Shown one piece after another: positions 27,313 through 37,680 of a DNA stretch of 64,000 bases. Made by a program: the position numbers and the translations under genes. The notes beneath the pieces were generated by a model, which was not told the DNA's origin, did no database searches, and saw only the letters and a list, made by a program, of their open reading frames with translations. Source of the stretch: Pseudarthrobacter naphthalenicus (lineage in GTDB: Bacteria; Actinomycetota; Actinomycetes; Actinomycetales; Micrococcaceae); the NCBI RefSeq assembly GCF_029076445.1, contig NZ_JARESG010000009.1:114614-178613 (forward strand), in the 5' to 3' direction. How positions within the stretch are numbered: the first letter of the stretch is position 1; every line of letters starts with the position of its first letter.

Positions 27313-29034
27313 ATGAGCGCCGACGCCCCAGCAACAACTAAGAACAAGCCCGACATCAAACCCCGCAGCCGGGTGGTCACCGACGGCATCCACGCTGCCC
27401 CGGCGCGTGGCATGTTCCGTGCCGTAGGCATGGGCGATGATGATTTCGCGAAGCCCCAGATCGGCGTTGCCAGTTCATGGAACGAGATCACCCCCTGCAA
27501 CCTCTCCCTTAACCGCCTCGCGCAGGGCGCCAAGGAAGGCGTCCATGCCGGCGGCGGGTTCCCCATGCAGTTCGGCACCATCTCCGTCTCCGACGGCATC
27601 TCCATGGGCCACGAAGGCATGCATTTCTCCCTGGTCTCACGCGAAGTCATCGCCGACTCCGTTGAGACCGTTATGCAGGCAGAGCGGATCGACGGTTCGG
27701 TCCTGCTGGCCGGCTGCGACAAGTCCCTGCCCGGCATGCTGATGGCGGCCGCCCGCCTGGACCTGGCCAGCGTCTTCCTCTACGCCGGCTCCATCATGCC
27801 CGGCTGGGTCAAGCTCGAGGACGGCTCCGAAAAGGAAGTCACCCTCATTGATGCCTTCGAAGCAGTGGGCGCGTGCGCCGCTGGCAAGATGAGCATGGAG
27901 GACCTCACCCGCATCGAAAAGGCCATCTGCCCGGGTGAAGGCGCCTGCGGCGGCATGTACACGGCCAACACCATGGCCTGCATCGGTGAGGCCCTCGGCA
28001 TGTCCCTGCCCGGCTCCGCCGCTCCGCCCTCGGCAGACCGCCGTCGTGATGAATTTGCACGAAAGTCCGGCGAGGCGGTTGTTAACCTGCTCCGCCTGGG
28101 CATCACGGCCCGTGACATCCTGACCAAGGAGGCGTTCGAGAACGCCATTGCCGTCACCATGGCCTTTGGCGGCTCCACCAACGCGGTCCTGCACCTGCTC
28201 GCGATTGCCCGTGAGGCCGAGGTTGAGCTGACCCTTGAGGACTTCAACCGCATCGGCGACAAGATCCCCCACCTGGGCGACCTGAAGCCGTTCGGCCGCT
28301 ACGTGATGACCGACGTCGACAAGATCGGCGGCGTGCCCGTCATCATGCGCGCACTGCTCGACGCCGGGCTGCTGCACGGCGACTGCCTCACCGTCACCGG
28401 CAAGACCGTGGCCGAAAACCTGGCAGCCATTAACCCGCCGGACCTCGACGGCAAGATCCTGCGCGCCATGGACAACCCGATCCACAAGACCGGCGGCATC
28501 ACCATCCTGCACGGTTCCATGGCGCCCGAAGGCGCCGTGGTCAAGAGCGCCGGCTTCGACGCCGACGTTTTCGAAGGCACCGCCCGCGTGTTCGAACGTG
28601 AGCAGGGCGCGCTGGACGCGTTGGACAACGGCAAGATCCAGGCCGGCGACGTCGTCGTCATCCGCTACGAAGGCCCCAAGGGCGGTCCGGGCATGCGCGA
28701 AATGCTCGCCATTACCGGCGCCATCAAGGGCGCCGGGCTGGGCAAGGACGTCCTGCTGCTGACCGACGGCCGCTTCTCCGGCGGCACCACCGGCCTCTGC
28801 ATCGGGCACGTCGCGCCGGAAGCAGCCGACGGCGGCCCCATCGCCTTTGTCAAGGACGGTGACCGCATCCGCGTGGACATCGCAGCACGGTCGTTCGACC
28901 TCCTGGTGGACGAGGCGGAACTCGAGGCCCGCAGGGTGGGCTGGGAGCCGCTCCCGGCCCGGTATACCAAGGGTGTGCTCGCCAAGTACGCCAAGCTCGT
29001 GCACAGCGCCTCCACCGGCGCCTACTGCGGCTAG
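27313..29034 (+). CDS. ilvD: Dihydroxy-acid dehydratase
   Basis: A 573-residue Fe-S dehydratase that converts dihydroxy acids to 2-ketoacids in valine, isoleucine and leucine synthesis. Motifs: [96 protein letters not shown] and IGHVAPEA. The cluster cysteines are in TPCN, GCDKS and GACGG. The length is typical. A TAGACT hexamer ends 7 nt before the ATG and there is no Shine-Dalgarno, so translation may be leaderless. It carries its own candidate operator upstream. Confidence 0.97.
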   Translation: MSADAPATTKNKPDIKPRSRVVTDGIHAAPARGMFRAVGMGDDDFAKPQIGVASSWNEITPCNLSLNRLAQGAKEGVHAGGGFPMQFGTISVSDGISMGHEGMHFSLVSREVIADSVETVMQAERIDGSVLLAGCDKSLPGMLMAAARLDLASVFLYAGSIMPGWVKLEDGSEKEVTLIDAFEAVGACAAGKMSMEDLTRIEKAICPGEGACGGMYTANTMACIGEALGMSLPGSAAPPSADRRRDEFARKSGEAVVNLLRLGITARDILTKEAFENAIAVTMAFGGSTNAVLHLLAIAREAEVELTLEDFNRIGDKIPHLGDLKPFGRYVMTDVDKIGGVPVIMRALLDAGLLHGDCLTVTGKTVAENLAAINPPDLDGKILRAMDNPIHKTGGITILHGSMAPEGAVVKSAGFDADVFEGTARVFEREQGALDALDNGKIQAGDVVVIRYEGPKGGPGMREMLAITGAIKGAGLGKDVLLLTDGRFSGGTTGLCIGHVAPEAADGGPIAFVKDGDRIRVDIAARSFDLLVDEAELEARRVGWEPLPARYTKGVLAKYAKLVHSASTGAYCG

Positions 29035-29070
29035 CACTTTCCGCTGGCCCGCCCCTGGCTGCGGGGTGGG

Positions 29071-29136
29071 CCCAACTAGGTAGCAGCAAGTGTCGTTTTG
29101 GGCACTCAAAACGACATCTGCTGCTACCTGGTTGGG
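29071..29136. repeat. Palindromic intergenic repeat, copy 2
   Basis: An inverted repeat with 30-nt arms (29071-29100 and 29107-29136, 3 mismatched positions) and a 6-nt loop GGCACT. It shares the outer CCCAACTAGGTAGC and the inner TGTCGTTTTG with copy 1 at 8951-9018; the middle differs (GCAGCA-type here, GCTATC-type there) but still pairs with itself. It lies between ilvD and the ilvB leader and could terminate ilvD transcription. Confidence 0.85.
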
Positions 29137-29172
29137 GGACGTGGCCAATTGGTGGACAATGAAGTCCATATG

Positions 29173-29209
29173 GTGAGATGTGTACCACCCCCGTTGACAT
29201 GCATCTCAC
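29173..29209. promoter_or_regulatory. ilvB promoter region: TTGACA flanked by GTGAGATG/CATCTCAC
   Basis: A TTGACA hexamer (29194-29199) lies between perfect 8-nt inverted arms GTGAGATG (29173-29180) and CATCTCAC (29202-29209). These arms contain the same TGAGA/TCTCA half-sites seen at ilvD and leuB but in the opposite order and widely spaced. A weak -10 (AAAACT, 29218-29223) would start RNA close to the leader ATG. Confidence 0.4.
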
Positions 29210-29229
29210 TCAGAGGGAAAACTGACTGC

Positions 29230-29301
29230 ATGATCGCAACCGTTACCGTCGGCACCGCTTTGGGTGTATCCGTCGTCCTTACCAAGCGCGTGGCAGCATA
29301 G
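29230..29301 (+). CDS. ilvB operon leader peptide
   Basis: A 23-codon reading frame in which 9 residues are branched-chain: one Ile, six Val and two Leu, with a dense run VSVVL at residues 13-17. It ends 27 nt before a terminator and precedes ilvB. This is the standard design of a transcription-attenuation leader that senses charged tRNA-Val/Leu/Ile. The ATG is 111 nt before the ilvB start at its 3' side. An AGAGGG lies about 13 nt upstream; alternatively the message is leaderless. Confidence 0.8.
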   Translation: MIATVTVGTALGVSVVLTKRVAA

Positions 29302-29328
29302 CCCGACTGGTAACGTACCGTCACGCGC

Positions 29329-29365
29329 AACCCCTCGAAGAGCCACCAGGCTGAGGGGTTTTTTT
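29329..29365 (+). terminator. ilvB attenuator terminator
   Basis: Stem AACCCCTC/GAGGGGTT extended by AGCC/GGCT across a GAAG bulge, followed by a run of seven T. Immediately 5' of it, CACGCGC (29322-29328) can pair perfectly with GCGCGTG inside the leader-peptide codons (29286-29292), so ribosome position could influence folding. Confidence 0.85.
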
Positions 29366-29412
29366 ATTTTCCGCAGTTCCGAGAAAAACAATGATCCACA
29401 AGGAAGAGTCCG

Positions 29413-31320
29413 ATGAGCAAAGGATCGCCGATCAGCCCCTCGCTGATGGCTACCAAGTCCGCTGGAGCCCCCAAGGCTCCGGAACGTGCCGACAAAACGG
29501 CTGACCACGCCGCCGTCGTCACCGACCTTGCTGCTGTCTCTCCTGTCCTTGGGCCGAACAACGTTGTACCCCCAACGGTGATGACCGGCTCAGAAGCTAT
29601 TGTCCGTTCGCTCGAAGAACTCGGCGTGGACGATATTTTTGGTTTGCCCGGTGGCGCGATCCTGCCTACCTATGACCCCTTGATGGCCTCCAGCATGAAT
29701 CACGTTCTGGTCCGTCACGAACAGGGAGCCGGCCACGCCGCGCAAGGCTACGCCATGGTCACCGGGCGGGTGGGGGTTTGCATTGCCACCTCCGGCCCCG
29801 GTGCCACCAACCTCGTTACCGCCATCATGGATGCCCACATGGACTCCGTACCGCTGGTGGCCATCACCGGCCAGGTGTCCAGCGGTGTGATCGGCACCGA
29901 CGCCTTCCAGGAAGCCGACATTGTTGGCATCACCATGCCGATCACGAAGCACTCGTTCCTGGTGACCGACCCCAACGACATCCCGCACGTCATGGCCGAA
30001 GCCTTCCACCTGGCCTCCACCGGACGTCCCGGTCCGGTGCTGGTGGACGTGGCCAAGGATGCCCAGCAGGGCCAGATGACATTCTCCTGGCCGCCGAAGA
30101 TTGACCTCCCGGGCTACCGGCCGGTCACCCGCGGGCACAACAAGCAGGTCCGCGAAGCGGCCAAGCTGATTGCTGCTGCCAGCAAGCCGGTCCTGTACGT
30201 GGGCGGCGGAGTGGTCAAGGCCCACGCGTCAGCAGAACTCCGCGCCCTGGCCGAACTGACAGGCGCTCCGGTTGTCACCACGCTGATGGCCCGCGGCGTC
30301 TTCCCGGACTCCCATCCGCAGCACGTGGGCATGCCGGGCATGCACGGCGCGGTGTCCGCCGTGACAGCCCTGCAGCAGTCGGACCTCCTCATCACCCTCG
30401 GGGCACGGTTTGATGACCGCGTGACCGGCGTGCTGAAGACGTTCGCGCCCCATGCCAAGGTGATCCACGCCGACATCGATCCCGCGGAGATCTCGAAGAA
30501 CCGCGCGGCCGATGTTCCGATTGTGGGTTCGGTCAAGGAAATCATCCCCGAACTCACCGAAGCCCTCCGTTCCCAGTTCGAAGCGGCAGGAACCCCTGAC
30601 CTCACCACCTGGTGGGCTTTCCTTAACAACCTCAAGGAAACCTACCCGCTGGGCTGGACCGAACCGGATGACGGACTTACGGCCCCCCAGCGCGTCATCG
30701 AACGCATCGGCGCGCTGACCGGCCCGGAAGGCATTTACGTCGCCGGTGTGGGCCAGCACCAGATGTGGGCGGCCCAGTTCATTAAGTACGAGCGCCCGCA
30801 CGCCTGGCTGAACTCCGGCGGCGCAGGCACCATGGGTTACGCCGTACCGGCTGCCATGGGCGCCAAGGTGGGGGAGCCGGACCGGGTGGTCTGGGCGATC
30901 GACGGCGACGGCTGCTTCCAGATGACCAACCAGGAACTGGCCACCTGTGCCATCAACAAGATCCCCATCAAGGTTGCCATCATCAACAACTCCTCACTGG
31001 GCATGGTCCGTCAGTGGCAGACGCTCTTCTACGAGGGCCGCTACTCGAACACGGACCTCAACACCGGCCATGAGACAGCCCGGATCCCCGACTTCGTCAA
31101 GCTGGCGGACGCCTACGGCTGCGCTTCATTCCGCTGTGAACGGGACGAGGATATCGATGCAACCATTCAGAAGGCACTGGAGATCAATGACCGTCCCGTG
31201 GTCATCGACTTTGTGGTGAGCCCCGATTCGATGGTGTGGCCGATGGTCCCCTCCGGAGTGAGTAACGACCAGATCCAGGTTGCCCGCAATATGACCCCGG
31301 AATGGGAAGAGGAGGACTGA
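29413..31320 (+). CDS. ilvB: Acetolactate synthase large (catalytic) subunit
   Basis: A 635-residue ThDP/FAD enzyme that makes acetolactate or acetohydroxybutyrate, the first common step of branched-chain synthesis. After an unusually long N-terminal tail (about 55 residues, Ala/Pro-rich) come [32 protein letters not shown] (ThDP glutamate), [26 protein letters not shown], and the ThDP motif [16 protein letters not shown] followed by [18 protein letters not shown]. Length and order match AHAS. It is followed 2 nt after its stop by ilvN. It is controlled by the upstream leader and terminator. Confidence 0.97.
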   Translation: MSKGSPISPSLMATKSAGAPKAPERADKTADHAAVVTDLAAVSPVLGPNNVVPPTVMTGSEAIVRSLEELGVDDIFGLPGGAILPTYDPLMASSMNHVLVRHEQGAGHAAQGYAMVTGRVGVCIATSGPGATNLVTAIMDAHMDSVPLVAITGQVSSGVIGTDAFQEADIVGITMPITKHSFLVTDPNDIPHVMAEAFHLASTGRPGPVLVDVAKDAQQGQMTFSWPPKIDLPGYRPVTRGHNKQVREAAKLIAAASKPVLYVGGGVVKAHASAELRALAELTGAPVVTTLMARGVFPDSHPQHVGMPGMHGAVSAVTALQQSDLLITLGARFDDRVTGVLKTFAPHAKVIHADIDPAEISKNRAADVPIVGSVKEIIPELTEALRSQFEAAGTPDLTTWWAFLNNLKETYPLGWTEPDDGLTAPQRVIERIGALTGPEGIYVAGVGQHQMWAAQFIKYERPHAWLNSGGAGTMGYAVPAAMGAKVGEPDRVVWAIDGDGCFQMTNQELATCAINKIPIKVAIINNSSLGMVRQWQTLFYEGRYSNTDLNTGHETARIPDFVKLADAYGCASFRCERDEDIDATIQKALEINDRPVVIDFVVSPDSMVWPMVPSGVSNDQIQVARNMTPEWEEED

Positions 31321-31322
31321 GC

Positions 31323-31835
31323 ATGACCCGCCATACACTGTCTGTTCTGGTTGAAGACAAGCCCGGTGTCCTGACGCGCGTCGCGAGCCTGTTCGCCCGC
31401 CGCGCCTTTAACATCAACTCCCTGGCCGTGGGCCCGACGGAAGTCCAGGGCATGTCCCGGATGACCGTCGTCGTCGACGCCGATGGTGACCTGATTGAAC
31501 AGGTCACCAAGCAGCTCAATAAACTGGTCAACGTGATCAAGATCGTTGAGCTCACCCCCGAATCTTCCGTACAGCGTGACCACATCCTGGTCAAGGTACG
31601 TGCGGATGCCGCAACTCGTCTGCAGGTGACCCAGGCTGCAGACCTGTTCCGTGCTTCAGTGGTTGACGTCTCCACCGACTCCGTGGTCATTGAAGCAACA
31701 GGCCACCCCGAAAAACTCACGGCGCTGCTTTCAGTGCTTGAGCCTTTCGGCATCCGCGAAATTGTACAGTCCGGCACCCTGGCCGTTGGACGGGGATCCC
31801 GCTCCATGAGTGACAGGGCCTTGCGCAGCGCATAG
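31323..31835 (+). CDS. ilvN: Acetolactate synthase small (regulatory) subunit
   Basis: A 170-residue regulatory subunit that activates IlvB and confers valine feedback. An N-terminal ACT domain (TLSVLVEDKPGVLTRVASLFARR, FNINSLAVGPT) is followed by a second ACT-like domain (HPEKLTALLSVLEPFGIREIVQSG). The start at 31323 has a strong GAAGAGGAGG upstream within the end of ilvB. The 21-nt longer frame has no such support. It is cytoplasmic and forms a complex with IlvB. Confidence 0.96.
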   Translation: MTRHTLSVLVEDKPGVLTRVASLFARRAFNINSLAVGPTEVQGMSRMTVVVDADGDLIEQVTKQLNKLVNVIKIVELTPESSVQRDHILVKVRADAATRLQVTQAADLFRASVVDVSTDSVVIEATGHPEKLTALLSVLEPFGIREIVQSGTLAVGRGSRSMSDRALRSA

Positions 31836-32966
<1,131 letters not shown>

Positions 32967-33003
32967 GGCTGCTCTGCCGGCACCCCGCAGGGTTGCCATC
33001 GTG

Positions 33004-33037
33004 AGGCCGGGTCCACTTAACAATGTGGGCCCGGCCT
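33004..33037 (+). terminator. Terminator after ilvC
   Basis: A 13-bp stem AGGCCGGGTCCAC/GTGGGCCCGGCCT with one mismatch and an 8-nt loop, followed by a short TTTCC. It separates ilvBNC from serA. A TAGACT hexamer (33049-33054) just after it may be the serA -10. Confidence 0.75.
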
Positions 33038-33091
33038 TTCCGTCCGCCTAGACTTGTTCCATCCCAAGGACTGCAACGCAGAGGATCACCC

Positions 33092-34681
33092 GTGTCAAAA
33101 CCCGTAGTACTGCTCGCCGAAGAACTATCGCCCGCCACCGTCGAGGCCCTGGGCCCGGACTTCGAGATCCGCCAGACAGACGGCTCGGACCGCTCCCAGC
33201 TGCTTTCCGCCATCGTGGATGTGGACGCGATCCTGGTCCGTTCCGCTACCCAGGTGGATGCCGAAGCCATTGCCGCGGCCAAGAACCTCAAGGTCATTGC
33301 CCGCGCAGGCGTAGGCCTGGACAACGTGGACATCAAAGCCGCCACCCAGGCCGGCGTGATGGTGGTCAACGCGCCCACCTCGAACATTGTTTCCGCCGCA
33401 GAACTGACCGTGGGCCACATCCTGAGCCTTGCCCGCCACATTCCGCAGGCCAGCGCCGCCCTCAAGGAGGGCGAGTGGAAGCGGTCCAAGTACACCGGAA
33501 TTGAGCTGTACGAGAAGAAAATCGGCATCATTGGGCTCGGCCGGATCGGTGCCCTCGTGGCGGCCCGCCTGAAGGGCTTTGACACCAAGATCCTCGCCTA
33601 TGATCCCTACATCACCTCCGCCCGTGCCGCCCAGCTGGGCGTGCAGCTGGTCACCCTGGATGAGCTCCTGGCACAGTCGGACTTCATCACCATCCACATG
33701 CCCAAAACACCCGAAACGGTGGGCATGCTGGGGGGTGAGGCGTTCAAGAAGATGAAGAAGACCGCCTACGTTATCAACGTCGCCCGCGGCGGACTGGTGG
33801 ACGAGGAAGCGCTCCACGCTGCCCTGAAGGACGGCGAGATCGCGGGCGCCGGCGTCGACGTTTTCGTCAAGGAACCCAGCACCGACCTGCCGTTCTTCGA
33901 AATGGACAACGTGGTGGTCACGCCTCACCTGGGTGCCTCCACCGACGAAGCCCAGGAGAAGGCCGGCGTCTCGGTGGCCAAGTCCGTGCGGCTGGCCCTG
34001 GCCGGCGAACTGGTGCCCGACGCCGTGAACGTGGCCGGCGGCGTCATCGCCCCGGACGTCCGGCCCGGCATCCCGCTGATCGAAAAGCTCGGCCGCATCT
34101 TCACCGCGCTCACCCACGCCTCACTGACCCAGTTCGACGTGGAGGTGGCGGGCGAAATCTCCTCCCTCGACGTCAAGGTCCTGGAACTTGCCGCCCTGAA
34201 GGGCATCTTCGCGGATGTCGTGACCGAGCAGGTGTCCTACGTCAACGCGCCCGTCATCGCCGAGCAGCGGGGCATCAATGTCCGGCTGATCACCACCCCG
34301 GACACGGAGTCCTACCGCAACGTCCTGACCCTTCGCGGAGCCCTCAGCGACGGCACCCAGATTTCCGTCGCCGGCACGCTGACCGGTCCCAAGCAGGTCC
34401 AGAAACTGGTTGGCATCAACGGGTACGACATCGAGATCCCCATCAGTGAGCACCTTGTGGTGGTCTCCTACTCCGACCGCCCCGGCGTGATCGGAACCAT
34501 CGGCCACATCCTGGGCATGAACAACATCAACATCGCCGGCATGCAGGTGGCCCGGCAGGACGAAGGCGGCCAGGTTCTCGCCCTGCTGACCATCGACTCG
34601 TCCGTCCCGCAGCAGGTGCTGGATGCCATCAAGGCCGGCATCGGCGCCGAAATGGTCCGCGAAGTCGATCTCGAAGACTAA
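33092..34681 (+). CDS. serA: D-3-phosphoglycerate dehydrogenase
   Basis: A 529-residue long-form SerA, which oxidises 3-phosphoglycerate in the first committed step of serine synthesis. Segments: RSATQVDAEAI, ARAGVGLDNVDI, VVNAPTSNIVSAAELTVGHIL, GIIGLGRIGALVAARLKGF (NAD site), NVARGGLVDEEAL, VTPHLGASTDEAQEKAG (catalytic His), then the intervening ASB domain and a C-terminal ACT domain (VVSYSDRPGVIGTIGHILG, NINIAGMQVAR). The ACT domain allows serine inhibition. The start is the GTG at 33092 after a GAGGAT. It lies beyond the ilvC terminator, so it probably has its own promoter. Confidence 0.97.
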   Translation: MSKPVVLLAEELSPATVEALGPDFEIRQTDGSDRSQLLSAIVDVDAILVRSATQVDAEAIAAAKNLKVIARAGVGLDNVDIKAATQAGVMVVNAPTSNIVSAAELTVGHILSLARHIPQASAALKEGEWKRSKYTGIELYEKKIGIIGLGRIGALVAARLKGFDTKILAYDPYITSARAAQLGVQLVTLDELLAQSDFITIHMPKTPETVGMLGGEAFKKMKKTAYVINVARGGLVDEEALHAALKDGEIAGAGVDVFVKEPSTDLPFFEMDNVVVTPHLGASTDEAQEKAGVSVAKSVRLALAGELVPDAVNVAGGVIAPDVRPGIPLIEKLGRIFTALTHASLTQFDVEVAGEISSLDVKVLELAALKGIFADVVTEQVSYVNAPVIAEQRGINVRLITTPDTESYRNVLTLRGALSDGTQISVAGTLTGPKQVQKLVGINGYDIEIPISEHLVVVSYSDRPGVIGTIGHILGMNNINIAGMQVARQDEGGQVLALLTIDSSVPQQVLDAIKAGIGAEMVREVDLED

Positions 34682-34734
34682 GAGCATCACGAAGGTGAAC
34701 AACGCGTGACCGGAGCTTAGCCCGGCCACGTATG

Positions 34735-34803
34735 ATTGGCCGGTCTGCTTACAATGGCTAGGTCCTCTTTCAGGACAGCGCCGGCAGACCGGCCAATACT
34801 TTT
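34735..34803. terminator. Nested hairpin after serA
   Basis: Perfect 14-nt inverted arms (34735-34748 and 34784-34797, ATTGGCCGGTCTGC and its complement) enclose 35 nt that contain a second hairpin (GTCCT/AGGAC, 34762-34776). A five-T run follows. It may be an elaborate terminator for serA or a cis-regulatory RNA; a TACAAT hexamer sits just inside the left arm. Confidence 0.55.
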
Positions 34804-34884
34804 TGCACACCCGGCAGAGAATCCATGATGTCCGCCGCCCGCGGACTGTGGTGTGCGCACGCAATCCAGGTTTCAGGGAGCCCA

Positions 34885-37680
34885 ATGAACGCCGTCCAGA
34901 GGTTCATCAGAAGCAAAGTGCTGCTGCTGACCGCGGCCATCTTGATCGCAGCCATGTGCTTGTCGGTCCTCGTCCAAGGCCAGTCGCAGGCCGCGTTGAA
35001 GAGGACGGTGGATGAAAACTCCCGCGGACTCTACGACGTTCTCGTGCAGGCCAAAGCCGGGTCATCCTCACTGATGCAGCCGGAGATCGCCAACGGCGGC
35101 GGAGGCGTCAGCTTCGACCAGCTGGCGCAGATCCGCAAGCTCGCCGGGACGTCAGTGGCCGCGCCGATCAGCCTGGTCTCACGCGTCACCCAAAACCTGG
35201 AAGCTCCCCGGCTCGATGCCATGGACTTCCTCGGCTACAACGCCGGACTGGCCGGCACGGCCACCGCAGACCAGGCGGCCGGCGCCACCGATCCGGCCAA
35301 ATGGCCCGCAGCTGAATCCGTGCTGGGCGACACCCCCAAGAAGTACCGGCTCACGGCCAGCGCGGTGAGCTCCGACGGCGTCTCCGAACAGGTCCTGTTC
35401 AAGTCCTCGGCCGAAGGCTCACTGGGCAAGGCAAAGCTCGTCGAAGAGAAAACCGTCGGCGGCACCAGCGTCCGTATCGCACCCCCCGCGGGCGAGACGG
35501 GCATCAAGTTCGCCGCCCCTGCCGGCGGTTCCGAACACAACCTCTTTAACCTGTCGGTGTCGCTGCCGCTCTCACCTGAGGTGACCGAGTCCGTCGTCGC
35601 CGTCGACCCCGTCGCGGAACGCGCACTGCTGGGCTCCGCCGGCGACTTCCTGGCACCCCTGGAGAAGGCCCCGCCCGCTGACGCCCGCAACGCCGGAGCG
35701 ATCGGCCGGCACTTCGAAAGCCTCTTCACCAACGGCATCAGCATGAAAGAGCTCGAAGAGGGCCCCGACTTCCTGGGCGTCAAGCTCAAGTACTGGGCGC
35801 CGCTTATGACCCAATACCAGCAGGCCAAGCGCACCGGGCAGCTCACCGCCGATTCCCAGGGCATCCCGCTGATTGTGCGCTCCGGAACCTCCCTTGACCT
35901 GAAGTACAACGTCAAGATCGAGGAGATCGACGCTGCCGGCAAGGTAGTCAAGGACGTGGGCACCGCAACACGTTCGCTGGACAAGGATTACCTGCCGTTC
36001 GTTTCCAAGGACCCGTTCGCCCTGTCCTGGCCCGGCTCCACCGACCATTCATCGCTGCTGGGCGCCCAGGGCAACTTCAACCAGGGCCTCTACACCCCGG
36101 CCACGTGGAGTACCGATTTTGCCGCCGCGCCGAAATACACCGATGGCGAGAAGGCTGCCAACGGGGCCGTCGGCAAAACCGCCACGCCGGGGGACTGGGT
36201 CACGGTGAACCGCCTGCCGGAGAAGAGCGCCAGCGGTGCGCCGGTGGACCAGACCCAGCGTGAACCCGTGGACGAACGCTCCTACCGGGAGAACCTTGCC
36301 ACCGGTCAGAAACTCGCGGCTCCGCTGGCCATGGTTTACGGGACGTTCGACCCCGCCGCTGTTGCGGCCGCCGCCGGTGACGTCAACAGGCTGCCCCTGG
36401 GCGGCTACGATCCGACCCCCCTTACCCTCACCAAGGACGCCAGCGGAAAGGCTGTGACTGCGGCTGACCTCAAGCCTTCGCTGAGCGCCACCGGCCTCGC
36501 CAGCCAGTCCGCCGGTGCCATCACGGACTACTACGGCCTCGCTGCCGCCCGCGGCTACAAGGACAACGCCGCCGTGATCGACGCCGTCCGCGTGCGGGCC
36601 AAGGCTCCCGGCAGCTGGAAAGAAGCCCAGCCCGAGGTGGAAAAGCTCGCCGGTGAAATCCGCGACATGGGCCTGGACGCCACCGTGGTGGCCGGCTCGG
36701 CCCGCGAGGACGCCAGCATCTTTGTGCCCGGCTACTCCAAGGACGACGCCGGCAAGGAGTCCGCGCTGGGCACCGTCAAGCAGTCCTGGGTCCGGCAGAA
36801 CGCCGCGGACGCCGTCTCCGGCTCACTGACCGGCACCAACGTCACCCTGCTGTTCCTGACCCTTTGCGGTGCAGCGCTCCTGACGGGTGCCTCCACGGTC
36901 AGCTACATCCGGAAACGCAAACGCGAGGCAGGGACCCTGCGCGCCATGGGTTGGACCCAGCGACGGATCCGCACCTGGGTCCTGGAGGAATTCGGCGTCG
37001 GCGCGGCACTGCTCGCTCTCGCCGGCATCGTCCTGAGCCTGCTGAGCTGGAGCCTGACCACGGCAGTGGTGTCCGCGGCCGTCCTGGCCCTCTACGCGGC
37101 CGCCGCCTTCTTCGCGGCACAGCAGCTGCGCCACCGCGACGAGGTGGACCAGGAACCGCAGCACGACGAGCGGCTGATCCCGGTGGATTCCCCGCTGACC
37201 TTCGCCAACCGCCAACTCAGCACCAACAAGTTCAACACCTTGTCCCTTGCGGTGGCCGTCGGCGTGTTTGGCGCCGCGGTGGGTGGCCTGGTGGCCCTGC
37301 TGATCGACATTCCCCGCGCCGCCGGGGCGAGTGCCCTCAGCGGCCTGGCTGCCGCCAGCGTGGCGCTGCCCAGCATGCTGCTGGCCCTTGCCGGTGTTGC
37401 GGTGGGCCTGATCCTGACCCTGGTGACCGGAAGGTTTGAGCTCAACGCCAAACGCCAGTACCTGGGGATCCTCGAGGCCATGGGCTGGAACCCGGACATG
37501 CTTCGGCAGGTCCGCCTCTTCGAAAACGCGCTGGTGGGAACCGTGGCCCTGCCGCTGGGTGTCCTCGGCGCACTGGGCATCGGGCTCCTACTTGCCCCGT
37601 ATGCCGCGCTGTGGGCCGGTGTCGCCGGGCTTGTGGCTGTACTTTGCTGGATACCGATTGCAACGAAAGTGGTCCAATGA
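34885..37680 (+). CDS. ABC transporter permease with FtsX domains
   Basis: A 931-residue membrane protein of the MacB/LolE-type exporter class. An N-terminal helix (LLLTAAILIAAMCLSVLV) is followed by an extracytoplasmic region of about 600 residues. Three helices come next with an FtsX-like cytoplasmic loop (VSYIRKRKREAGTLRAMGWTQ), then a second FtsX unit (YLGILEAMGWNPDMLRQVRLFENALVG) and final helices. Each coupling loop has the characteristic LRAMGW/LEAMGW sequence. Start 34885 follows AGGGAG; 34825 lacks a site. Its stop overlaps the ATPase gene (ATGA). The substrate is unknown; this class moves lipoproteins, peptides or drugs. Confidence 0.88.
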   Translation: MNAVQRFIRSKVLLLTAAILIAAMCLSVLVQGQSQAALKRTVDENSRGLYDVLVQAKAGSSSLMQPEIANGGGGVSFDQLAQIRKLAGTSVAAPISLVSRVTQNLEAPRLDAMDFLGYNAGLAGTATADQAAGATDPAKWPAAESVLGDTPKKYRLTASAVSSDGVSEQVLFKSSAEGSLGKAKLVEEKTVGGTSVRIAPPAGETGIKFAAPAGGSEHNLFNLSVSLPLSPEVTESVVAVDPVAERALLGSAGDFLAPLEKAPPADARNAGAIGRHFESLFTNGISMKELEEGPDFLGVKLKYWAPLMTQYQQAKRTGQLTADSQGIPLIVRSGTSLDLKYNVKIEEIDAAGKVVKDVGTATRSLDKDYLPFVSKDPFALSWPGSTDHSSLLGAQGNFNQGLYTPATWSTDFAAAPKYTDGEKAANGAVGKTATPGDWVTVNRLPEKSASGAPVDQTQREPVDERSYRENLATGQKLAAPLAMVYGTFDPAAVAAAAGDVNRLPLGGYDPTPLTLTKDASGKAVTAADLKPSLSATGLASQSAGAITDYYGLAAARGYKDNAAVIDAVRVRAKAPGSWKEAQPEVEKLAGEIRDMGLDATVVAGSAREDASIFVPGYSKDDAGKESALGTVKQSWVRQNAADAVSGSLTGTNVTLLFLTLCGAALLTGASTVSYIRKRKREAGTLRAMGWTQRRIRTWVLEEFGVGAALLALAGIVLSLLSWSLTTAVVSAAVLALYAAAAFFAAQQLRHRDEVDQEPQHDERLIPVDSPLTFANRQLSTNKFNTLSLAVAVGVFGAAVGGLVALLIDIPRAAGASALSGLAAASVALPSMLLALAGVAVGLILTLVTGRFELNAKRQYLGILEAMGWNPDMLRQVRLFENALVGTVALPLGVLGALGIGLLLAPYAALWAGVAGLVAVLCWIPIATKVVQ

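Noticed and set aside
29098..29229. Longer version of the ilvB leader frame starting within the palindromic repeat
   Set aside because: It would run through the repeat and the probable promoter; only the 23-codon part has attenuation features.
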